The notes beneath the pieces are model-generated. The model was given only the letters and a program-made list of their open reading frames with translations, had not been told where the DNA came from and ran no database searches. The translations under genes and the position numbers were made by a program. Of a stretch of 14,215 nt of DNA, positions 1 through 8,593 are shown in pieces (the stretch's first letter is position 1; each line of letters opens with the position of its first letter). The stretch is taken from assembly GCA_031288635.1 (NCBI GenBank), contig JAITQZ010000074.1, forward strand, positions 1 to 14,215. The letters run 5' to 3'. Source of the stretch: Candidatus Peribacteria bacterium (GTDB lineage: Bacteria; Patescibacteria; JAEDAM01; Absconditabacterales; Absconditicoccaceae).

Positions 1-1
1 T

Positions 2-1210
2 GATAAAATAACCTTTGACTTGAAGCCCGTTCGTGAACTAAAAGACAGAATTACAGATCTTTATAAAAAAGACTGGAAACAAAATCTGCATCCCTTTGAG
101 TATCAGGCAAATGGAATGAAACTGAGCGGAGTCGTGTCGGATGCTTCCCTGCGTTTCGGTTCCGGGGAAAATATCAAAATCTATGTAAATGGGCGTCCTG
201 TACAAGATAAAATCATCAAGAAAGCATTAATGGATGCCTACCAAAGACAAATCACCCCAGGAGAATATCCTTTTGTGGTTATAATGGTAGATATAGAGCC
301 CAACCTCGTAGACGTAAATGTTCATCCTGCAAAATTGCAAGTGAAATTTGCTGATAGTAAGGGGGTCTATACTGCGGTGTTTTCTGCGATTTCAGCAGCG
401 TTGGGAGAAAAGAAAATTGCGGGAGGAACTGCCTCATTTCAGCATTCATCTTCTGCTTCCTCTTCTCTTCAATCCGCTTGAGCTTCTCCTCATTCCTTTG
501 GAGCATATGTTCCCAGCGAAAATTTACCGAGTATTGAACAGCTGTTTTCCAATGAAGATATTTCTTCCACGAAAGTAAACGCTATTTTCGGATTGGACAC
601 CTTCACCGAGGGCGAGAACAAACAATTCTTTCATTCAGAGATTGGGGCATATCAGGTCATCTGACAACTCCGAAATAGCTATATTGTCCTCCAGTCCCAA
701 AATGCTCTCTACTACATCGACCAACACGCCTTAGCAGAAAGAATCGCCTATGAAACGATGAAAAAACGAGCCTGAGATACTGCTGGCGGACAACACAGCG
801 AAATCCTCCTCCAACCTCTGAAATTTGAAATTACCCAGATTCCGAATCTCCCCGAAAAAATTGAAGAACTTAATCAGCTTTGATTTGATATTGCAATGTT
901 GGGAGAAAATGTGATTATCATTTATGCTATTCCTCAGGTCTTCGTAGCTCATCCCGTCGATATGCAGACCCTCCTCAATCACGTGCTTTATCTTGATACC
1001 ATCAATTTTAATCATCTCATTGATGGTGTGTATGCGACCAGAGCCTGTAAAATTTCTATAAAAGCCTGACATAAGCTTTCACTCCCCCAAATGGAACAGC
1101 TCGTCCAAGATGGGTTTGAGAAAATTCCAGGCTTATTCGTATGCCAACACGGCAGACCGTTTTTTGTAAGCATTGACAAGAGTGCAGTGGATAAGATGTT
1201 TGAAAGGTAG
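2..1210 (+). CDS. mutL: DNA mismatch repair protein MutL, 5'-truncated by window edge
   Basis: MutL couples mismatch recognition by MutS to strand removal. The visible 402 residues start in the transducer (S5-like) domain, with VNGRPVQDK and the family hallmark NVHPAKLQVKF; the N-terminal GHKL ATPase lies outside the window. After a Ser-rich linker comes the C-terminal dimerisation and endonuclease domain: IGQLRNSYIV, then DQHALAERIAYE (about residues 240-251 of the partial), matching the metal-binding DQHA(x)2E(x)4E motif, then ACKISIKAGHKLS and CQHGRPFF. The last is the usual CPHGRP motif with Gln for Pro. The nuclease motif suggests an incising MutL rather than the E. coli type. Five in-frame TGA codons (479, 662, 773, 881, 1067) must be read as Gly; those at 662 (VI-G-QL) and 1067 (KA-G-HK) fall on conserved glycines. 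It ends at TAG. Confidence 0.95.
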
Positions 1211-1230
1211 ATAAAGAATACCATTTTTAT

Positions 1231-1268
1231 ATAAAAAAGGAATCCGTCCCAAAAATTGGAACGGATTT
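1231..1268 (-). terminator. Intrinsic terminator of the 87-residue minus-strand gene
   Basis: The inverted arms AATCCGT (1241-1247) and ACGGATT (1261-1267) form a 7-bp stem. Read on the minus strand the stem is followed by CCTTTTTTAT, a good T-tract. It lies just past the TAA of the small minus-strand gene. On the plus strand no T-tract follows, so it is a poor terminator for mutL. Confidence 0.6.
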
Positions 1269-1288
1269 CAATGTTGGCTTCGGAACCG

Positions 1289-1552
1289 TTATTCCGGAAA
1301 GTTTCGTCTCCGCTCATCAGCACCGAAAACGTTGTGCTCAATGAGGGAGAGAAGATTGTGCTCTTTGTCCGTAATAATTTTTCCGATTTCATCAAAGGCT
1401 TTTCGGAGTTCAACACCCTTTACGCCTTTTAATAAAAATCTTTGGTCCTGCATTTTTTTTAGGAATGCAATCAATTTTCTTTTGTTTCCCTTGTGTGGGG
1501 TCAGGGACTTCTGTAGTTTTTCCAGACCCAATAATAAACTTTCTTTTACCAT
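1289..1552 (-). CDS. Hypothetical protein, 87 residues
   Basis: I do not recognise this family. The product is soluble-looking, without signal peptide or membrane segment, Lys/Arg-rich in its first half (HKGNKRKLIAFLKKMQ) and probably mostly helical, ending in the charged tail GADERRRNFPE. It starts at ATG and ends at TAA with no internal TGA. It is convergent with mutL and divergent from the tmRNA gene. It is probably real because a near-consensus promoter (1581-1609) lies upstream and a hairpin plus T-tract follows its stop. The overlapping plus-strand frame and the longer antisense frames inside mutL look like shadows. Function is unknown; a small nucleic-acid-binding protein is only a guess from charge. 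Confidence 0.6.
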   Translation of the reverse strand: MVKESLLLGLEKLQKSLTPHKGNKRKLIAFLKKMQDQRFLLKGVKGVELRKAFDEIGKIITDKEHNLLSLIEHNVFGADERRRNFPE

Positions 1553-1580
1553 AATAATTATTTTTTATTTATGCTCCTAC

Positions 1581-1609
1581 ATTGTACGGATATATATATG
1601 TAAAGTCAA
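1581..1609 (-). promoter_or_regulatory. Sigma70-type promoter for the 87-residue gene
   Basis: On the minus strand TTGACT (1604-1609) and TACAAT (1581-1586) are separated by 17 bases, close to consensus. The start codon is about 30 bases downstream. An AGGAG lies at about the expected transcription start, probably too far from the ATG to act as its ribosome site. Confidence 0.6.
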
Positions 1610-1654
1610 GAGAAAGTGCTCAAATATCTTTCCCCATCCTCAAATGACTTTTTC

Positions 1655-1682
1655 TTGATTTTTCCCATAAAATCCTTATACT
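1655..1682 (+). promoter_or_regulatory. Sigma70-type promoter of the tmRNA gene
   Basis: TTGATT (1655-1660), 16-base spacer, TATACT (1677-1682). The mature tmRNA 5' end is 13 bases after the -10 box, leaving a short leader for RNase P to remove. Confidence 0.6.
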
Positions 1683-1694
1683 AGAAACATCAAT

Positions 1695-2083
1695 GGGGGT
1701 GACTTTGGATTTGATAGAAGGATCCCGTAGCTATTGGTAGCCACTGCTGAATGGTTCTACAGCTAAATCACGGACCAAAACTAAAATGCTAACGCATGAA
1801 AATCTCTCCTTGCGAGAGCTAAAGCATTTGTTGCTACTCCAGCTTACTGCTAGTTTAGTATCGCTTTAGTACCAACCTCTACGTCTGACTCCTCCTATGC
1901 GTAAAGGTGAACTAAGGAGGAATTGATAGTTGTTGTAGTGAATAGAAATAAGGAGTTTGTTCTTTTATCTCGTTTCTTCCTACTCCAACAACTCTAAAAA
2001 TTTAGGTTGGAAAAAGCACTATAGTGGTAGAAATTGGTAGATACGCCTTTTAGACCGGAGTTCGATTCTCCGCACCTTCACCA
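1695..2083 (+). ncRNA. ssrA: Transfer-messenger RNA (tmRNA)
   Basis: tmRNA rescues stalled ribosomes by acting first as an alanine tRNA and then as a short message for a degradation tag. The 5' end GGGGGTGACTTTGGATTTGA has the family consensus. The 3' end has the T-arm CGGAG-TTCGATT-CTCCG, the acceptor strand CACCTTC, discriminator A and an encoded CCA; GGGGGTG pairs with CACCTTC using two G-U pairs. Pairable blocks such as GTTGTTG with CAACAAC fit the pseudoknot region. The best candidate tag frame resumes at GCT 1788, begins ANAGKSLL, ends FVATPAYC and stops at TAG 1851-1853; its fourth codon is TGA, read as Gly. The tag is a tentative call because its C-terminus is not the usual LAA or VAA type. 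The gene is one-piece, with the usual tRNA-like ends. Confidence 0.92.
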
Positions 2084-2110
2084 AAAGACATTGATAGCGT
2101 TTCATCAGTT

Positions 2111-2139
2111 CTCATTGCGAAAGCAGTGAGATTTTTTTC
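2111..2139 (+). terminator. Intrinsic terminator of the tmRNA gene
   Basis: CTCATTGC, GAAA loop, GCAGTGAG (one G-T pair), followed by ATTTTTTTCT. A strong rho-independent terminator 28 bases after the CCA end. Confidence 0.85.
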
Positions 2140-2164
2140 TCGTCTAATTTTTGCAAAATAAAGG

Positions 2165-2192
2165 TTGAGAATGTAAGGGAAAACGGTATCTT
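2165..2192 (+). promoter_or_regulatory. Possible promoter of the hsd locus
   Basis: TTGAGA (2165-2170), 16-base spacer, TATCTT (2187-2192), 40 bases before the hsdM ATG and after the tmRNA terminator. Matches to consensus are moderate; the call rests mainly on position. Confidence 0.4.
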
Positions 2193-2231
2193 ATTTCCAA
2201 GACCTCTTTTTTTACTTCCTTTTTTTCCTCT

Positions 2232-3779
2232 ATGTCAGACGAACAAAAAAAATTGTTGCAAAAGAAACTACGAGACATTGCAAACACCCTTCGTGGGAAA
2301 ATGAATGCCGATGAATTTCGTGATTATGTTTTAGGATTCATCTTCTACAAATACCTTTCTGAAAAGATTGAACTTTACGCGAATGACCTCCTGACCCAAG
2401 ACCATCTTCGTTATACGGAAATCTCAGAAACCACTCCATCAGGCAAAGAAATGCTGTCCGTTATCAAAGAAGAAACCGTAGACAAACTCTGATATTTTCT
2501 CAAACCTTCAGAACTTTTTCACGTGTTGGCTCAAAGAGATGACTTCATCTTAGAAGATTTGAAGCGTATTCTTGACAATATTGAACGTAGTACAATGGGA
2601 ACAGGGAGTGAAGAAGATTTTGACCATCTTTTCTCTGAACTTGATTTGACCTCTCAAAAACTCGGAAAAAGCGAAAAGGAGAAAAACGAGCTGATTTCTA
2701 AAATTTTTAAACATTTAGATGGGATAGATTTTCAGTTGCAAGATGCAAAAATTGATATTCTCGGAGATGCTTATGAATATCTTATTGGACAGTTCGCTTC
2801 CTGAGCAGGAAAGAAAGCAGGAGAATTTTATACTCCTCAAGAAGTTTCACAAATTCTTGCCCAAATCGTTACCACAGGAAAGAAAAAGTTGAAATCCGTA
2901 TACGACCCGACTTGCTGATCAGGTTCTCTCCTCCTTCGTGTAGGAAAATATGCTGAAGTAAACGACTACTACGGTCAAGAGCTGAACAACACGACCTACA
3001 ATCTCGCTCGTATGAATATGATTCTCCACGGTGTTCATTATTCTCATTTCAATATTAAGCAAGAAGATACACTGGAACATCCTCAACATAGAGAAAAAGC
3101 ATTTGAAGCAATTGTAGCAAATCCGCCATTTTCAGCTCAGCGAAGTGCTCATCAGCTTTTTATGTCTGATGAGAGATTTTCTCAATATGGAAAGTTAGCA
3201 CCGAGTAGTAAAGCAGATTACGCTTTCATCACACATATGATTTCTCAGCTCGCTGAAAATGGAACAATGGCGACCGTTATGCCTCACGGAGTGCTGTTTC
3301 GTGGGAATGCAGAAGGAGAAATCCGTAAATACCTCATTGCCGAGAAAAATTATTTGGATGCGGTTATTGGTTTACCAGCAAATATCTTTTACGGGACAAG
3401 TATTCCGACTTGTATTCTCGTTTTCAAGAAATGCCGCCAACATCCGGGGAATATCCTGTTCATTGATGCGTCTCAAGGGTTTGAAAAGATGAAAAATCAG
3501 AATTTCTTGAGGGAGGAAGACATCCAAAAGATTATTCAGACGTATAGGAAGAGAGTTCCACTTGAAAAATACAGCTCCCTTGTCCCACTTTCAGAAATCG
3601 CAGACAATGACTACAATCTCAATATCCCACGTTATGTGGACACCTTTGAAGAGGAAGAACACATTGATTTAGAAGCGGTGGCGAAACGTATTCAGGAGCT
3701 TTCCCGTGAAATGGAGGCAACCGATGAAAAGATTTCAGCTTTTTGTAAAGAGTTGGGGATTAGTTCGCCGTTTGAGTAA
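2232..3779 (+). CDS. hsdM: Type I restriction-modification DNA methyltransferase subunit HsdM
   Basis: N6-adenine methyltransferase subunit; with HsdS it methylates the recognition site, and with HsdR it forms the restriction complex. 515 residues, a normal full length. Order: helical N-terminal domain (KLRDIANTLRGKMNADEFRDY, typical HsdM_N), S-adenosylmethionine motif I DPTCGSG (about 225-231), catalytic motif IV NPPF (297-300), then the C-terminal helical region that contacts HsdS. Three in-frame TGA codons (2490, 2802, 2916) are read as Gly; the one at 2916 is the first glycine of motif I, so the enzyme cannot be made without recoding. The start ATG has no Shine-Dalgarno; it follows a pyrimidine run, TTCCTCT. 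It is the first gene of the hsd locus, ends at TAA, and is followed by an inverted-repeat array and then a fic gene. Confidence 0.97.
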
Positions 3780-3780
3780 T

Positions 3781-3884
3781 ATATGACAAAAATGATGAAA
3801 TTTGTCATATGTTGTAAGCATATATGACACGGTTGTCATATATTGTAAGGATATATGAAAAAAGTAGGGGAATTTGTCATATAT
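3781..3884 (+). repeat. Array of three ATATGACA/TGTCATAT inverted repeats, probable operator
   Basis: Three inverted repeats in 104 bases. IR1: ATATGACAAA (3781-3790) and TTTGTCATAT (3801-3810), perfect. IR2: TATATGACA (3821-3829) and TGTCATATA (3834-3842), perfect with a 4-base loop. IR3: ATATATGAAAAA (3851-3862) and TTTGTCATATAT (3873-3884), one mismatch. The TGTCATAT half-sites begin at 3803, 3834 and 3875, spaced 31 and 41 bases (about three and four helical turns), and the ATATGA half-sites begin at 3781, 3822 and 3853 with the same 41 and 31 steps. No T-tract follows, so it is not a simple terminator. It lies between the hsdM stop and the fic start, so an operator for fic is inferred. 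Confidence 0.75.
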
Positions 3885-3886
3885 TC

Positions 3887-3914
3887 TTGATTTTATGAGT
3901 CAGATTTGTATCCT
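3887..3914 (+). promoter_or_regulatory. Weak candidate promoter for the first fic gene
   Basis: TTGATT (3887-3892), 16-base spacer, TATCCT (3909-3914), about 30 bases before the fic ATG. It abuts the last inverted repeat, so a protein bound to the array could block it. The -10 box is a weak match. Confidence 0.35.
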
Positions 3915-3944
3915 TATTTTATCTTTATCTTTTATAGGTAGATT

Positions 3945-5024
3945 ATGATATTCAATCCTAAAATCCCTTATAATGACTTACCGCTCCTTCCTTGAGAGTT
4001 TAACTATAATCAAGTGGAAATCTTGAAATCGGCGTTAAAAGCTAATCATCACCTAGCGAAACTCAATGGATTATCTCAACTTTTGCCTAAGGCAGATTTA
4101 CTAATGGCTCCGTTGCTTGTAAAAGAGTCTGTAGCCAGTAGTGCTATTGAAAACATCAATACTACTACTCAAAAAGTATTACAAGAAGAAGCAATGAAAG
4201 AGAAAAAGCTGATTTGACCAGAAAAGGAAGTCTTGCATTATCGTGAAGCCTTACTTTTTGGTATTCAACAGCTCAAGACCTTTGAAGGAATCTCAACCAA
4301 TATGCTAATTGATATTCAACAAGTCTTAGAACCAAGTAAACAAGGGATTCGCCAAATTCCATGAACAGTTATTGCGAATAATATCACAGGAGAAGTCTAT
4401 CATACTCCACCAGAGTGAGAAGTAGCTATCAGAAATTTGTTAGGAAATCTTGAGCAATTTATGAATACCATAGACGATGATATTGACCCACTTATCAAGT
4501 TAGGGGTTTTGCATTATCAATTTGAGTCTATTCATCCGTTCTATGATGGCAATGGCAGAACAGGAAGAATGCTCTTAATTCTTTATCTTTTACTGACAGA
4601 AAAACTGGATTATCCTGTGCTTTTTATCAGTGAATTTATCAATCAGAACAGAAGTCAGTATTATCAACTCTTGAATTGAACTTCTAAAACAGGGGATTAT
4701 ACTGCAATTATTCTTTATTTTTTGGAAGCAATTAGTCAGCAAGCTCAGCAAACAGAAAAAAAGATTGTAGCGATAAAAACCCTAATGGAAACAATTGAGA
4801 ACACAATGCAACAGCATCTAAAAATAGACTATCATAAAATAGCCACTATTCTTTTTTCTCATCCGTATATCAGCATCACGGATATGGGAGAAAAGCTTTG
4901 AACTACTCGGAGAACTGCTCAAAGGTATATTCAACAGCTCATTACGCTTTGAATAATTGAGAAAAAAATAGTAGGAAGGAATGTTTTGGTATATATCCCC
5001 AAATTTATTGAGTTATTAAGCTAA
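3945..5024 (+). CDS. Fic-family protein with C-terminal winged helix (probable AMP-transferase)
   Basis: Fic proteins usually transfer AMP to a hydroxyl side chain of a target protein. 359 residues. An N-terminal region (NDLPLLPGEF) typical of Fic_N precedes an inhibitory helix motif SSAIEN (65-70), matching (S/T)xxxE(G/N), the class with the inhibitor N-terminal to Fic. The catalytic loop HPFYDGNGR (197-205) is complete, with His197 as general base. The C-terminal 75 residues (ISITDMGEKLGTTRRTAQRY) look like a winged-helix DNA-binding domain. Seven in-frame TGA codons are read as Gly; the family-typical start is ATG 3945, reached only by reading through TGA 3993. A weak AGG lies upstream. 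It is inserted between hsdM and hsdS, a position often occupied by accessory genes in type I loci. Its DNA-binding domain makes self-regulation through the array at 3781-3884 plausible. The target protein is unknown. Confidence 0.93.
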
Positions 5025-5057
5025 TTTTTCTCTTTATCTTCTCATTTCCACATTTCA

Positions 5058-6251
5058 ATGACTACAATAGCAGAAACTACGCAGAATATGCGTAGTGCCG
5101 TATGAAATTACGGAAAAATCAGAATTCCCAACCTTCGTTTTCCGTGATTTTCTGGTGAGTGGGAGGAGAGGAGGTTGGGAGAATTAGCCAAGTTTTCCAA
5201 ATGAAAAGATATTTCTAAAGAAGATGTTGTTGAAGATGGAAATATAGAATGTATTAGATATTGAGAACTCTATACGTATTATAAAGAAGTCATCACAGAG
5301 ATTATATCAAAAACGATGTTCAAAGAGGATCTAGTTTTAAGTAACTATAACGATGTAATTATTCCATCATCTTGAGAAACTCACATAGATATTGCTACAG
5401 CTTCCTGTGTTCTAAGAGATGGTGTGGCTTTATGATGAGATTTAACTATCATCAAAACAAGAAATAATGGCATATTCTTGAGTTATTATCTTAATGGAGC
5501 GAGAAAATTTGATATTGCTAAACTAGCTCAATGAATTTCCGTTATTCATTTATATCAAGACCATTTGAAACAACTTAATCTTCATCTTCCCACACTTCCC
5601 GAACAGCAAAAAATCGCCGATTTTCTCACGGTAGTAGACGAGAAGCTCCAAACTCTGACTCAGTTTAAGAAGTCGCGAGAAGAGTATAAAAAGGCGGTGA
5701 TGCAACGTTTGTTTTCGGGGGAGGTACGTTTTCCGGGGTTTTCTGGTGGGCGGGAGGAGGTGAGGTTGGGGGAGATAGGAGAGATTAGAACTTGAAATCT
5801 AAATGTTCAAGATGCAATAGAAGATTGAGAATTTACGTTTTTTGATAGGTCTGAAGAAATAAAAAAATATAATCAATACACATTTGATAATGAAGCAATA
5901 ATATATGCAGGAGAATGAGCAACATTTTTCCCAAGATATTTTAAGGGAAAATATGGATTACATCAAAGAAGTTATAGTATTTTCAATGTAAGAGATATGA
6001 ATATGAAATATTTATACTACTTTATGCAAACACAGAATAATCATTTTCTAAGAATGGCAGTTGGTAGTACAGTAAAATCTTTGCGTATGGATTGTTTTGA
6101 AAAATGCAAAATATTAATTCCATCTCTTCCAGAGCAAGAAAAGATTGCAAATTGTCTATCTGCTCTTGATAATAAGATAGAGAAGATTACACTTCAATTT
6201 AATGCAGTCCAGCAATGGAAAAGGGGGCTGTTGCAGGGGTTGTTTGTGTAG
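5058..6251 (+). CDS. hsdS: Type I restriction-modification specificity subunit HsdS
   Basis: Chooses the bipartite DNA site for the HsdM/HsdR complex. 397 residues with the family's two half-repeats. First target recognition domain about residues 20-170, ending in LPTLPEQQKIADFLTVVDEK and a conserved coiled-coil spacer. Second domain about 235-350, ending in IPSLPEQEKIANCLSALDNK and the second helix. Each half opens with RFPGFSG followed by EE and RLGE. Eleven in-frame TGA codons are read as Gly, including a TGA TGA pair (ALGGDL), about a third of its glycines. The conserved join uses GGG instead, which hints at mosaic origin. The ATG has no Shine-Dalgarno. The first recognition domain is AT-rich. 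It ends at TAG; a degenerate copy of its last codons occurs behind the next gene. The recognised sequence cannot be read from the protein. Confidence 0.95.
5136..5184 (+). repeat. hsdS internal direct repeat, copy 1
   Basis: About 49 bases encoding RFPGFSGEWEERRLGE near the start of the first recognition domain. It closely resembles 5727-5776, differing at only a few bases. Such paired repeats permit homologous exchange of half-subunits. Confidence 0.75.
5727..5776 (+). repeat. hsdS internal direct repeat, copy 2
   Basis: Encodes RFPGFSGGREEVRLGE at the start of the second recognition domain, matching the copy at 5136-5184. The Gly written TGA in copy 1 (RFP-G-FSG) is GGG here. Confidence 0.75.
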
Positions 6252-6277
6252 GACAAGACAGTATAAATAACTTTCTA

Positions 6278-6305
6278 TTGAAAAAAGTTCGTAAAATCAT
6301 AAAGT
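6278..6305 (+). promoter_or_regulatory. Weak candidate promoter for the ATPase gene
   Basis: TTGAAA (6278-6283), 16-base spacer, TAAAGT (6300-6305), about 45 bases before the preferred ATG. It lies in the 99-base gap after hsdS, which otherwise holds nothing recognisable. AT-rich sequence gives such matches by chance. Confidence 0.3.
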
Positions 6306-6350
6306 TTTTTCAGTCAAATGCAAAAAGTTTTAATTGTTTTCTGCTTCCCT

Positions 6351-7553
6351 ATGATTAAAAGAGATTTTGAACTTAATAAACTAAAACTCTATCGTGATAA
6401 GCCATTCATCAAGATAATTACTGGGATTCGTCGCTCAGGAAAGTCTACATTGTTGGCACTTTTTCGTCAAGAATTGCTAGAAACTGGAATTTCTCCAGAA
6501 CATATTATTACTATCAATTTTGAAGATTTAGCTAATGAAGACCTTTTAGATTACAAAAAACTTCATAATTTTGTCCTAGATAACCTAAAAGAAGGTAAAA
6601 ATTATATCTTTTTTGATGAGATTCAAATGGTGCAACATTTTGAAAAAGTTGTTGATAGTCTCTTTATACGTGAAAATATTGACCTTTATATTACAGGTTC
6701 AAATGCTTATTTTCTATCGTGAGAGTTAGCAACTTTACTTACGGGAAGATATATAGAATTAAAAATATTTCCCTTTTCATTTCGTGAATATGTCTCAGCA
6801 TTTGAAGATAAAAGTAGGTTAGATCTGCTTTTTAATACCTATTTACTGTATTGATGATTTCCTGAAGTGGTTAATTTTTTGGTGAATAATCAAAAAACGA
6901 TAATTACAGACTATCTTCTCGGAATTTATAACACCATTGTAAATAAAGACATTATTACTCGCTTTGGTATCACTGATTTAACAACGTTTAATAATCTTGC
7001 TAAATTTCTCCTAGGTAATATCGGATGAATCGTCTCTTCCAAGAAAATATCTGATTATCTAACACAACACTATGATAAAACTTCTTACAATACCATTGAT
7101 AAATACTTAGAAGCTCTGAGGGCTGGTCTGATTTTTTATGAAGTTTCTAGGCGAGATATTAAAGGAAAACAGCTTTTACAGACCTTAGAAAAATACTATG
7201 TAGCAGATTTAGGTTTTCGTAGGGCAATTTTATGAACTGCAAGCAGTGGCGATTTAGGATATCTTTTGGAAAATGTTGTCTATTTTGAACTCTTGAGGAG
7301 ATGAAATATCGTTCATATTTGAAAACAATGAGACAAAGAAGTTGATTTCATAGCGAGAAATCCTGAAACCAATGGAATCGTTTATTATCAGGTAAGTTGG
7401 ACAGTGGCACATGAAGAGACGTTACAGAGAGAGTTAGCTCCATTCCTAGCAATGAATGATAATTATGAAAAAATTTTACTGACAACAGATATGCATGAGA
7501 CTGATTATAATGGCATCAAGCAAGTGAATGTAATCAATTGGCTGATGGAGTAA
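6351..7553 (+). CDS. AAA-type ATPase with C-terminal DUF4143 domain
   Basis: 400 residues, full length for the DUF4143 ATPase family. Family role is poorly defined. Order: Walker A GIRRSGKST (25-33), Walker B IFFDEIQ with Asp89 and Glu90, sensor-like ITGSNAYFLSGELATLL, the conserved PFSFREY, then DUF4143 with YYVADLGFRRAIL, LLENVVYFELLRR and KEVDFIA, ending in YYQVSWT and a normal NVINWLME tail. Eight in-frame TGA codons are read as Gly, several at family-conserved glycines (SGEL; FELLRR-G; HI-G-KQ-G-DKEVDF). I prefer the start at ATG 6351 (MIKRDFEL, where family members begin), after the pyrimidine run TTCCCT; ATG 6318 would add 11 residues. It stands between hsdS and a degenerate hsdS tail copy, so it probably arrived by insertion or recombination. 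The nuclease-like region has Ser where a Lys would be expected in QVK. Confidence 0.9.
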
Positions 7554-7569
7554 GAGGGTTAAATTATGT

Positions 7570-7640
7570 CTCTACGTTTGATAATAAGATAGAAAAGATT
7601 ACCCTTCAATATAATGCAGTTCAGCAACGGAAGAAAAATA
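7570..7640 (+). pseudogene. Remnant of an hsdS 3' end
   Basis: Bases 7578-7635 match 6166-6223 of hsdS at 51 of 58 positions by my alignment, and the translation FDNKIEKITLQYNAVQQRKK parallels the HsdS C-terminus LDNKIEKITLQFNAVQQWKR. There is no start of its own, no recognition domain, and the homology stops near 7640. It begins about 20 bases after the ATPase stop. The preserved frame in the copy suggests it was once the tail of a second hsdS or of a hsdS split by the ATPase gene. Confidence 0.8.
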
Positions 7641-7680
7641 AAACTTTATTTAATACAGCCTTTTATCCTTTCTCCAAAAA

Positions 7681-8583
7681 ATGCCCATCTCCCTCACAAC
7701 TCTCACCCAAAAACTCCAACAACTCTCTACCCTCAGACCCTTCTCCTGAACGGAAATGAAAACCATCAGAGAAGAATTTAGACTTGCCTACAATTACAAT
7801 TCCAATCATCTTGAAGGGAACTCCCTGACAATGCAAGAAACGAGGTCTCTGCTCCTAGTGGAAATCGACAGCTCCGCTACTAAAGCCGTAACAGAAAAAA
7901 GAAAAAGAGATGAAAAAGAGATGATTGGACACGATAAAGCAGTTGAACAATTAGGACTCTTAGACAAACTCAACTTTGCTGAAACGTGAATAAAAACCTC
8001 ATCAAAGGTAGAAATCTCTCATAAACTTATCAAAGAACTTAACAAGATGATACTCGTGGAAGATTACAACAAGAGAGTCATTGACGAAAATGGCGACCAG
8101 TTTTTTGAAACCGTAAAAGTTGGACAATATAAAAGCAAAGACAACCACGTAAAAAGAAGAGAGGGCAACATTTTCAAATTTGCTGATGTGAGTGAAACCC
8201 AAGCCTTGATGACCGATTTGATTAGTCGATATGAGAAAAATAAAGCTGAATTTCATCCCGTGGTAGTAGCAAGTATGTTTCACTATAAATTTATTCGTAT
8301 TCATCCTTTTGATGATGGAAATGGCAGAGTGTGTAGATTGCTGGTGAATATGATGTTGATGAATGCTGGGTATCCACTCTTTATTGTTCCAACAGACCAG
8401 AAAGATGAGTATTATGATATATTGGAATATCTGGACCAACAGTTTACAGATGTATATGCGGTAATTAACTCCAATGAAAGCGAGAAATTTGACACATTTA
8501 CAGACTATATAGCTAAAAGGCTGATTTGGTCTATTGATAAAATGATTCAAGTGAGACAACAAGGATTAAAATTTATAAGATAA
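7681..8583 (+). CDS. Fic-family protein, second copy (probable AMP-transferase)
   Basis: 300 residues, a different subfamily from the first Fic protein and without the C-terminal winged helix. The N-terminal inhibitory motif SNHLEG (41-46) matches (S/T)xxxE(G/N), within the usual YNSNHLEGNSLT block. The catalytic loop HPFDDGNGR (208-216) is complete, with His208. A conserved pre-loop segment (SMFHYKFIRI) and YYDILE follow the fold. The preferred start is ATG 7681, which gives LQQLSTLRPFSGTEM ahead of the conserved region; it is the only ATG after an upstream TAA at 7651 and requires TGA 7747 to be Gly. Starting at ATG 7756 would lose that block. A second TGA is at 7987. It ends at TAA, 10 bases before hsdR, so the two are probably co-transcribed. 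The target is unknown. Confidence 0.92.
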
Positions 8584-8593
8584 TATTCTGCTA

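Noticed and set aside
2..1210. mutL as a multiply broken pseudogene
   Set aside because: The only interruptions are TGA codons, at positions where Gly is expected; frame and motifs are otherwise intact.
731..1416. Minus-strand frames antisense to mutL (113 and 134 residues)
   Set aside because: They lie opposite conserved MutL motifs and overlap the better-supported 87-residue gene; composition shadows.
3781..3884. CRISPR array or hsdM terminator
   Set aside because: The units are inverted repeats with short uneven gaps, not direct repeats with unique spacers, and no T-tract follows any stem.
6351..7553. ATPase gene as a transposase or IS element
   Set aside because: Motifs are those of the AAA/DUF4143 family; no terminal inverted repeats or DDE motif seen around it.
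8002..8562. Long minus-strand frame of 186 residues opposite the second fic gene
   Set aside because: Mirror of a conserved Fic domain including the HPFDDGNGR codons; hydrophobic low-complexity translation and no family match.
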